From NCBI GenBank assembly GCA_030141605.1, contig JAQGDQ010000414.1:1-64000 (forward strand): 64,000 nucleotides of DNA. Reading direction: 5' to 3'. The position numbers were made by a program, and so were the translations under genes. Below are positions 11,390 to 21,159 of this stretch, in pieces. The notes under the pieces were generated by a model. It was not told the DNA's origin, did no database searches, and worked only from the letters and a program-made list of their open reading frames with translations. How positions within the stretch are numbered: the first letter of the stretch is position 1; each line of letters opens with the position of its first letter. The DNA comes from Tubiluchus corallicola (Eukaryota; Priapulida; Priapulimorpha; Priapulimorphida; Tubiluchidae).

Positions 11390-14300
11390 TACCAATTGCC
11401 AACTTTAGACGTTACACATTTTTTTCAAAAATTTGTGTGTAGTATATTAGGGACAAGAAAAAATCTTGAAAAAGATCATTATATCTGGAAAAAAATTCCA
11501 TTTTGCCTAGAGTGTGAAATAATGGATAGAACTTTCTCTGCCTGGCCTTGTACTGAAGCTGTTCAGCATTCAACAGCTTTGACGATTAGTTACACGAAAA
11601 CCTTTTTTAAGTCCTGGTGGAACTTGGGGCGCCGTCTTGTTAAACCCTGACGTTTGCTAGAAGAAATGTACATCATACGTGCACTGACGTAACATTACTA
11701 TAGCATCTGTTCTTGTTATTTTTGGCAAAAAGTTTGTGTTGGTATTTTTCTGCGGCAACATGATCATTTAAACTGTATCGGGTTCTGTGCTGTTAGTTAA
11801 TGCTGAACACGTCCGTTTTGTGTTTTGGGGGTGGTCAGCAGGTCTGTGGTGGAAAGAAGCGCTCGAAAATCAGGTAAACTAGTCTGCTTCTCTTCACACT
11901 TGTGATAGTTAGGAAGGTACTTGATTTGCCAACTTTGAACGCTGTTAGGTCAAACAGGCTCTCATAACCAATTGCAAAAGCTTTGTTAAGGGCTAATTTG
12001 TTGCTCGTGCAATGGGAGCCTATTGTTTCTTAAAGGTAACCTTGGTTTCTTGTGAGACTCGGCTGTTTTAAAGTAATGCCGCAACCTATAAGTTTGGATG
12101 TTTTGCCCTTTAAGAATTATTTATTGTGGTTAGTTGAAATTCATGGCGGTGTAGCCTGGTCTATTCTAAGAAATATTACACAAACACCAGGACTTAACAC
12201 TAGGCGGTTGTCTGTGCAATCAGCATAAAATATGTTTGTATAGAACATGTCGGCCTTTCAAACAAATCACATGACGATTGTTGAAAACTCTGGTAGGCTC
12301 TTTTCAGACTTTCGCGTTGAAAAGTACTTGTCAAGCTAATATTGAAATGTTTTCATTTTTTGAACATTTTACTAGTTGCCAGAGTTAGTAAGGGCAATAA
12401 AGATGTGTTAAAAATTATTTATTGTGGTTAGTTGAAATTCATGGCGGTGTAGCCTGGTCTATTCTAAGAAATATTACACAAACACCAGGACTTAACACTA
12501 GGCGGTTGTCTGTGCAATCAGCATAAAATATGTTTGTATAGAACATGTCGGCCTTTCAAACAAATCACATGACGATTGTTGAAAACTCTGGTAGGCTCTT
12601 TTCAGACTTTCGCGTTGAAAAGTACTTGTCAAGCTAATATTGAAATGTTTTCATTTTTTGAACATTTTACTAGTTGCCAGAGTTAGTAAGGGCAATAAAG
12701 ATGTGTTAAAATATACTTCGTCGTTTAATCCGTGTTGGCAAAGTGCCGCATTAGTCACTTAATGCATTAATATTGTGGACTAATGAGTGGACTGATTTTG
12801 CCACAAAATATGACGATAAGTCCGTACTGAAATACTTCAATTTGATGTAAAGTTACATGGCTCAACGCTGGAGTCTGTTAAAAGTTAAACGCATTAGAAA
12901 GGTATAAGAAAACCTGGTAACAATTTTTCCTTGTTCTTGCGCCGCATGCAACGATGGGCCGCTAGATGCTTTTGTTCATCTGAGAAAACCCCGTGGCCAT
13001 AGATTATACATGTAATTAAAACGGAGATTCATTGAACACGCGCCTCAGATGACGTCATATGCAATCACGCATGCGCATACGTTGGCCAAAGTGTGCTGCT
13101 GGCTGCTTCACAGACTGTGTAACGAAATTATTTTCGCTTTGGCTATGAAAGATAAAAAATCCTGTGGAAAAATCAATGCAAAGAAAATGTGTTGCTTGCT
13201 CGCATTAAAAATTGTTAATAAACCTAGCGGTCAGCGCTGAAAAACAGCAACGTACTAATTATTCGTTTGGCTTAGCAGCGATTTGTCAAAATTCGGGTTT
13301 TATAGCCCGGGGCTTAGCGCTTCTGTGGGTACAAGCCGCCACCGTTTTTAAACTACAATTTTGCCAAATGGGTTGAGGTGCTCAGGACAATGCGTTTAGC
13401 CGGCGGAGTTTAATAGCGGCAAGATCAAAGAGATTGTTGGTACTTGGTTTACACTGGAAAAGGTAAAATACGCTGCTTGGCTGGCTGGGTGTTTTATAAA
13501 CTGCGCAATCTAATATTTCTTCGCTTTGGTGTTGTTTTGTGGTCGGGGTTACAACACCTTTGGCGTTGAGCCCATAATAAATGAAGTTTTTTCTGTTACT
13601 GTGAACGTTTGTTACAAAAAACATCCCACGGTCATAATGATAATGAATTAATGACTTCTTATACCCGTAATAATACATCTACTATTGTAAAAAGGGAATG
13701 CTGTACAAGAAATTATTATTTCCAACATAATCTAAAGCTACATCAACATGTAACTTATTGCCAACCGGTTTCGAACATACCTTTACAATGTTCATTATCA
13801 AGGTAACTAAAACAAAGAAATAAATTCCATTTTGATGTAGTTACGCGTATTTGCCAAATACGGATAATTCAATAATCTAAAGCTAAATTAACAGTAAACC
13901 CTTGCGAATTAAAGCTGAAATGACAACTTAACGAGGGTTTTAACAACTCATATTTTATTACTATTTATCGCGAATATTATATAAACTCGTAAAAGAATGA
14001 AGTATTATTATTTAAAAGAGTCATATGAGAAATTTTTCGCACCTACACGCGTATAATGTCAGAGGTTTAAGACATAACTCATAACGCTTACGCATGCAAG
14101 CGTGCGTAGTTGTCAGCATAATTCATTATCCCACAAGCTTTGCAAAAATGTAAAATCTATACAGATGCGTTTAGTCGTTGCATGAGCAGAACTCATTAAT
14201 TTTTATTATTCTGTGCGTTTCTACATCGCGCCGCACATTCTTCAAAAACTGTTTTTTCTCGCGTGTGAAAAATCGGTAATGGAAAATCATTTATTACTTC

Positions 14301-14699
14301 GAGTTTCTAGAGTTTCTGGCTTTCCAGCTCTTATAATCGATAGCAAGCTAAATCCACGTTATTTCACATTTCAAATGTATTTTTATTTCTTTATTCGTTT
14401 GCTAACATTTAAAACTTATAAGTTTCCCCTAATAATGCTTGATCATTCTTGTGGGGTTTGCCGAGAGAAACGTGCAGTGTAACGTACAGTTATTATCAGA
14501 AGGCAAATCGGTTTTTTGCCTAAGTAGGTTGCCATTTTGCTTTGCTTTGCTTTTTTAAGCTTTATATTTATCCTCGTAACCTCATGTTTTTGCGATGTTA
14601 CATTTGTTGTATTTTGAATTCGTTCTTGTATTTTGTTTTTGTAGTTGCATTTTTTGCCATGTTACGTTGCATTTTTTGATAACACTCGTCTTTTCGCCG
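11390..14699. repeat. Tandem duplication, unit 2 (internally deleted)
   Basis: Second copy of the 5.4 kb unit, starting two bases after unit 1 ends. The part equivalent to 6689-9104 is missing: the sequence jumps from the copy of 6688 straight to the copy of about 9105 at the short shared string GAA (12114-12116). The block after the junction is itself doubled. A five-base TTGCT-type expansion near 14540 is the only length change in the last 2 kb. The duplicated small ORFs (for example 9742/13049 and 10906/14213) are identical, which shows how recent the event is, not that they are genes. Confidence 0.9.
12115..12710. repeat. 298-bp block repeated twice in tandem (third copy at 9106)
   Basis: A 298-bp block beginning at ATTATTTATTGTGG is present at 12115-12412 and 12413-12710. 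Its single-copy counterpart is at 9106-9403 in unit 1. Both unit-2 copies share TCTGTGCAATC where unit 1 has TCTGCGCAATC, so the extra copy arose within unit 2 after divergence from unit 1. Confidence 0.9.
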
Positions 14700-14750
14700 T
14701 GTTACACAATTATATTTGTGCGAATAAACTTGAATTGAATTAAATTGAAT
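14700..14750 (+). repeat. Possible LINE/SINE 3' tail
   Basis: Right after the duplication ends there is GAATAAA followed by irregular TTGAATTGAAT-type repeats. This resembles the short-repeat tails of non-LTR elements elsewhere in the window. No coding part was found upstream, so only a truncated end could be present. Confidence 0.3.
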
Positions 14751-14943
14751 ACACCTTGTCTGAGTTTTTATTGAGTATGTCAGTATGTGTGACCGTTACC
14801 TGTGGAGTTCGACATCGTTTGTACTTAACTAATAATTTCCACTGTTTCGATTTCCTGCAAGCTTCGATTTCATTGCATTATGTCAAATTTTCAGAAAAAA
14901 GCAACGGTGTTCAGACTTAACTACCACATCCCCATCGGCCTCT

Positions 14944-14963
14944 CCTTTGATCTAACGCCGCCA
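14944..14963 (+). promoter_or_regulatory. Candidate TCF/LEF site with adjacent helper site
   Basis: CCTTTGATC at 14944-14952 is the classic high-affinity TCF/LEF site. Four bases further on, GCCGCCA (14957-14963) matches the GCCGCCR helper element that the C-clamp of invertebrate TCF proteins recognises next to the HMG site. It lies about 1.5 kb before the first ZNRF3-type exon found, a gene class known as a Wnt feedback target. The site match is seen in the sequence; function is inference. Confidence 0.35.
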
Positions 14964-15059
14964 ACATCTCTTTAATTTAGTTTTATTATGATACCGGCAA
15001 TAAAGCACTTATGCATATGGCCAGTAATAATAAATACGCGCTCTAGATCCTTTTCCTCA

Positions 15060-15300
15060 TTCTGCAGGTGCTACGTGGAAACGCACCCCCATATTTTCAT
15101 TATTACGCGTGTTTACGATCCGCGTAATGTCTATAATTAATACGAGGCGCTTGATTGGCTCTGTAATAAAAACCTCGAATTTAACTCTTTCCTCCACAAT
15201 GCTCCATTGTTTGCTGGCGGCGGCGGATGTGATAATAGCGTGTTTTATGAAGCCATTAAAGATTAATGAGATTAATAGTTGGTAATCGATCATTACAGGA
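15060..15300. promoter_or_regulatory. Candidate cis-regulatory cluster (SOX, homeobox, CCAAT-like sites; CpG-rich)
   Basis: This stretch is locally richer in CpG than its surroundings and holds a perfect inverted SOX-type pair, ACAATG-CTC-CATTGT (15196-15210), an ATTGG box near 15151, and a dense run of ATTA/TAAT cores plus ATCGAT between about 15255 and 15295. A short GGCGGCGGCGG run sits at about 15216. Such site clustering in otherwise plain DNA suggests an enhancer or promoter, probably of the ZNRF3-type gene. A reverse-strand ORF here looks accidental. Confidence 0.3.
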
Positions 15301-15524
15301 GACAAGTTGGCTGATTATACTTTCCCTTTGAGTTTGCCTGGCTCTGAGATTTTACGAATGTTCATTGTGACTGTGTTGTTTTTTATTGCTTTAAAGATTT
15401 ACACGCTTTAATAGATCAATTATTTGTAAACACAAACAAAGTGTTTCAGGACAACCGAGGAATAGGACTTTTTGGAATGTTGATACTACCGCTGTAAAGA
15501 AATTTTCAAGCCCAGTACATGGTA

Positions 15525-15915
15525 GCTGTCATTCTTTTGAAAATTATAACGTTGTAATTTTACATTAGAAAATATTGGCGTAACTGGTGAACCTCTTGAG
15601 TTTTCGTAAGCGCACGGCGCTTAAACTAATTCAAACTTCTGCAATTTACCTAGTGTTCATGCAAAATTATCATAAAATTAGCTGTCTAATTTTTTGTAAA
15701 AACTTATTATACTTTCAATGGAAACTGACATTGTGCTGTTTTTCTCCAGTCAGTGACGTCATTGATCGAAAATCGGCATTCAAAATGAAATGATCGCGAC
15801 TTTGAAATGATTTTACTAATTACATGAGGCACTTCTCACACATTTAATATTAATTTTTTTAACCTTTTTCATGAACATTGAAATAAATTTACTTCCCAGA
15901 AGGCTTTCTTTTCCT
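15525..15915 (+). repeat. Interspersed repeat R2, copy 1
   Basis: About 390 bases are clearly related to 27745-28135, in the same orientation. Shared strings include TTAAACTAATTCAAACTTCT, TTTTTTGTAAAAACTT and GAAATGATCGCGACTTT. There is no coding capacity and no clear terminal repeat. Probably a non-autonomous element. Confidence 0.65.
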
Positions 15916-16426
15916 TTAAATTTTTGCACTGTTCACTGACTACTGCTGAAAAGTATATTATACATAAGTCTACTTATTTAAATATCCGTATAAGTTCTTT
16001 GCATTCTTTTGGTACTTGATGTATACTTGGTACCCCACAATCTTTAATTGGACCTAAATTAGCAAAAAACATAAACATATGTTTAGTTTAGAAATGACTT
16101 ACAGCTAGGTTCTGGTAACTGGTTATTTGGTTGGCATTATTATCATCTTTTAGCTTCCTGTATTTGTCAGACAAAGTAACAACAATGATGAATTAAGGGT
16201 CTGTATCATGCCGTTTTACATTTAATAATGTTGTTTATATATTGTGCTTGAATTGTTCTTTGCTGATTTATTTAGATTGTGCATGTAGATGAAATGCTCT
16301 CTTTATGCCAATTAGGTTCTCTTTTATGCCATTTCTGAAGTTTTTACTATGTTTATACTAATCAACACAGCAAGACATTGCAACAGTTTGAAAATTTTTA
16401 TTGAACACATTTTTATTTTATTTCAG

Positions 16427-19400
16427 GCTCAGAGGGCTCATTCACGAGGTGCGGTGGCCATCGTCTTTGACGTTACCGACAACCCAGATGCTATTACCCA
16501 GGTAACTTTAACTTGGCACAAAGTAAATGTGCGTATCAAAACAAATTTAACTAATTAAGAATCTAAAATTCAGAAAGAAAATATTAAGGAAGTTATATAT
16601 GTGTGTGGCAGGCTCACATGTATAGGTAGTTTCATGTGTGTGACAGGCTCACATATATAGGTAGTTTCTTGTGTGTGGTAGGCTCTGATAATTATATAGG
16701 TAGTTTCATGTGTGTGGCAGGCTCACATGTATAGGTAGTTTCATGTGTGTGGCAGGCTCACATATATAGGTAGTTTCTTGTGTGTGGCAGGCTCACATAC
16801 ATATAGATACATGTAGTTTCATGTATGTGGCAGGCTCTCATAATTATATAGGTAGTTTCATTTGTGTGGCAGGCTCACATGTATAGGTAGTTTCATGTGT
16901 GTGGCAGGCTCACATATATAGATACATGTAGTTTCATGTGTGTGGCAGGCTGACATATATAAGTAGTTTCATATGTGTGGCAGTCTCACATATATAGATA
17001 CATGTAGTTTCATGTGTGCGGCAGGCTGACATATATAAGTAGTTTCATACGTGTGGCAGTCTCATATATAGATACATGTAGTTTCATGTGTGGCAAACTG
17101 ACATATCTAGGTTGTTTCAGAAGTCTCTCATTATTTTTAAAAACTCACTATAAATTAATAGCACTTAGAACAGCTACCGAGTGATAATTTGGTAGGTGAG
17201 TCTTTGATTTGTGAGAATTTTAGTGGTATTAAACTTGACGAAGTCAACTGCAGTGATTTTAACTTGCACCTATGCTAATTGCTAAATAATCATGCAGCGA
17301 TTTCACACCTTTACTCTAGAGTCAGCAGTTTAGCAGGGAAATCTGTGCAATACCTCAAATGTAGACCAAAAAACTACTGAGTAAGAGTCTGCCCCAAGAT
17401 GAATGTGGTTGATAGATTTGTCAAAAAAATCAAATTGATGAATGCCTCCTAAAGGTAAGGCACAAAACTTTGTGTCAGTAAGTTGACTGATAATGTAAAA
17501 TTTGTACTGCCTGGTAAGTTCAAATTTCAAAATGTTCATCAATTTTTCAGTTGCGTGAAGAATATCACCACCAGGGTACTCTGAAAATCCCTGTGATACT
17601 GATTGACGGTCAAGCTGCGGTCAGTCTGATGAAAATAGTGAACCTACAGAGGAGTGCAAGGGCACGTATTGGACCGGTCAGCAGCACCGTGCCCAAAGCT
17701 GATACTGTAAGTTCTTATATGACACTTGACAAGCTTTTTTACTGCTGAAGGAATAAGTTAGCTTTATTGGACACAGCAAGACACTACAGAAATTTAGAGT
17801 TTTTGCCTCACAAGATTTGTGTCAAAAAGTTTGTACTTACGTTTATACCATTTTTGTACACATGTGACGAAGACGCTAGGAAGTGACAAAAACTGTGATG
17901 GATTTTCGGAAAGGATAGAGAAAGCGAGAAACGAAATGGCCGGCTTCATAACTTACTAAAAGTTGGTAGGTCGGAATAGGCACAGTTAAATATGAAATTT
18001 TGAATCCCTAAACTTGTCGATTACTTGTAATCTGCAAACTTGTCGATCCTAAGTAACCATAAACTGTGAAAAAAGAAGCAAGATTAAATTATGGTTACAT
18101 ATCTACATGCTTAATATTTTATTATTACAAACACAAAATGATTACAAAACTATGCAGACAAACAATGACAATGTGATGATTTAATATGCTACATAATGTA
18201 GAGTTTGTGAAGCTGTAAACCATCCGAAATCAGGTTAGGGTGTTAGGGCTTACTTTGAAAAAAAAGTTGTGCTGGAAAACTACTTTTTTCTTGTTTACAT
18301 TTTCTTCTTTCTTCTTTTACTACATGTATACATGTTCAGCTATTACTATTTTAGTTTTTTTATATCACTCACACTAATAATTACTCGCCATCTTTGCTTT
18401 GAAATATGCTGTAGTTACTATGGCCTCTTCAGTTATAAAAGTGGCGCCTGATTTGTCTAGGAGCAATAATTTCTTGCTTCACCCATATATGGACGTGCAT
18501 CGCGACAATTATGTTAAATGCCCCAGGCGTACACTTTCTGAGCAGTCCTCTGACAAATAAAGAATGTACAGTACTTGGGGGTCTTAAACTGCGCCATTGT
18601 TCGCTAAATGAACATCTATAACTCCTAAAGACACTTAATCCTGATTTGAAATATTGCTGAATGACTGGCGATATTAAAAAAGCTGGCTAAAAACTGGACG
18701 ATGTTTAGTAAGTCAGTAAAGTTATGTCTCGAAATAAGTGCAATGTTAATGTAAATATAAACTGTGTTGCTAAATTTAAAATAGGTAGGGTTTGTCTCAC
18801 ACTGTGCAAACTACAATAAAAAGAATGATAATAACATCTTTCCTACTTGCTTCCCAGTTTCCATACAAATTTTGAATTTCAGCATGACTTGTAGTAGAGC
18901 TTTAGGTACTGTCTACCTGTAGAGTGCAGTTTTGTTTCTAGTACCTTCTGTCCTGCAACTTTGCATTTGTTTATATCATTCTTCGTTATAGTTTTTATTT
19001 AACTGTATGAATTTGCATGGCACGAGAACGCAGCTCATGCAAACAGAACTCATGTTCTTTCTAGATATATTACAAATTATGGGATTGTTAACCACAGTTT
19101 TGTTTTTAAATAATTATTGATTATTTTTTGTATTTGCAGAGTAAAAAAGAGTACTTAGACACTGCTATATTCTTTGCATTCTTCATTGTTATCCTAATCA
19201 TCATAGCTGTCATCGTATTGAGACTGAGGGGTCGCATTCAAAACACTGAGGTTTGTTTTATGAATAACGTTAACGTTCTATTAAATTAAAACGGGATGAT
19301 TTTTCATATCCTCTACACATTTTGAAGTACCGTAAAAAGTATATATTTTAACACCAATAATACCGTAAAAGCGTTTCTGATAATTAAATAATATAATTAA

Positions 19401-21112
19401 GCTAAAAGTTTATTTAACGACCGAGAAACACAGTTACTCACCACGTCACAAACGAACATAATTTTCAATGGCACAAACATTCCATGGGTGAAAAATTCAA
19501 ATTTACCTAGTACTCACGCATGAGCTCTCGAACATGTGTACTATACCGCAAACATACACCTCTGAAATGAAAGGTACGGCATGTGCCTTTTGTGCAACGT
19601 GTTTCTGAAACGCAAGCGCTATTGTTCATCTTACTAACGAATGGCGAAATGCATGTAACAGCAAAGAACTAGCTACGTAAATGCGATATTGCATAGAAAT
19701 AATTGTTTCACGTAAGTCATTATTGAAAAAATATTATGTTCCGTACATACAGCTAGAGATTATGTCCCGTTTTCTTTTAAGTTCCATAGGCCTACTTTGT
19801 TGCTGATGTTTTGACAGATACATGCTGCCTTAATCAATCCTCTTTTTCGTTTTTATATTTTGCTTTTAATACATAAACTTTCAACCACATAAAGTGGCAT
19901 TTATGTAGCATGCGGATCTACCTGCAGAAAAAATTTGTAGGAAAGAGCTGCAAGAAAGGAATAACACATATGCAAGCTGCATAAACGGGTGCATTGAAAA
20001 CAATATAAACCGATTTTGTCTATTCCGCACTCTCCGAAATGAATCCGCATCCTACATAAACGCCTCTTAAGAACAGAATAATTTTTTCATCTGAGACAAA
20101 ACTCATATTTACTGTAAAGTGGGAGAGGTGCACAGCCAAGTGATCACGTCCACTTCGGTTTAATATTCGTTTTGGGCAGATTAGCTGTTAGAGGGAAAAT
20201 TTGCCTATGCATCCGAACATGGCTTAGGCATCTGCGACTTGGCGGCTCATTTTAAAGACTATCCTTTTAAAATAAGTAGACTGCAGTCTTTCCCACACAC
20301 GTCATTGATGGGTAGGCCTTGTACAGGCATTGAATGCTTGATTCCGGCTTTCAGTATGTTGCCATATATAAAACACTTTTATATGTACAAAATTAGTCTT
20401 TGAACATTGAACTGGTCTTTCAACATAGAACTATTATTGTAAAGAAATCTCAATTTATTTCAGTCATCGGTGACTCAGCTTGCACGGCAAGCGCTGGAGA
20501 AGATGGAGACACGGCATTACAAGCCCGGCAAGTTCTTCCCGCAATCCAACATGTCAGTGACAAGTGAACATTTCAGTCTCAAGTCAGACATGGAAATGTG
20601 TGTCATCTGTTTGGAAGAATACAAGGATGGCCATGTAAGTGTTTATGTATCTTTTCATTGTGTTAACAGCGTTTTTTCCAATCAAATCTTGGTATAAAGC
20701 TCCCTTCTGAAAGCCAAACTTGCTTAACACCCAAATTTTTGGCAAAACAAAATGTCTATATTTCATTAGACATGTATGTATTAATACACCTGGATAGAAT
20801 GGCAAACCCGCTTTAACACCAACCAAAGTGGGCGATTACAAAGAAGTCTGACTGCAGTCATCTCAGTCAAGTAATTACAAATGTATATACTTTTTCATAT
20901 TAAGGCTTAAAAATAAATGCACAGTGTCAACAACTAGATTATTGCTCAACTTTTGACTATTATGTAATCATCTGAGCTAAACAGAGTATTGTTTATATTT
21001 TTAGTCTTAATTACATTTTATAACAAGTCTCTATAAAGCCACATGACAGATAGTGTTAATTACTAAATGTGTGTGTGTATGCATAAATAAGATAAGTAAA
21101 GACAGAAATATA

Positions 21113-21159
<47 letters not shown>

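Noticed and set aside
5924-11650. Related ORFs at 5924-6154 and 11333-11650 as a protein family
   Set aside because: They overlap in the duplicated block, differ by a 4-base indel that shifts the frame, and use unrelated starts.
9742-14482. Identical pairs of small ORFs (9742/13049, 10075/13382, 10302/13609, 10906/14213) as duplicated genes
   Set aside because: Identity follows from the recent DNA duplication. The predicted peptides overlap on both strands, resemble no family and show no exon or codon signature.
15057-15305. 82-residue reverse ORF as a gene
   Set aside because: No family resemblance; the stretch is better explained as regulatory-site-rich DNA.
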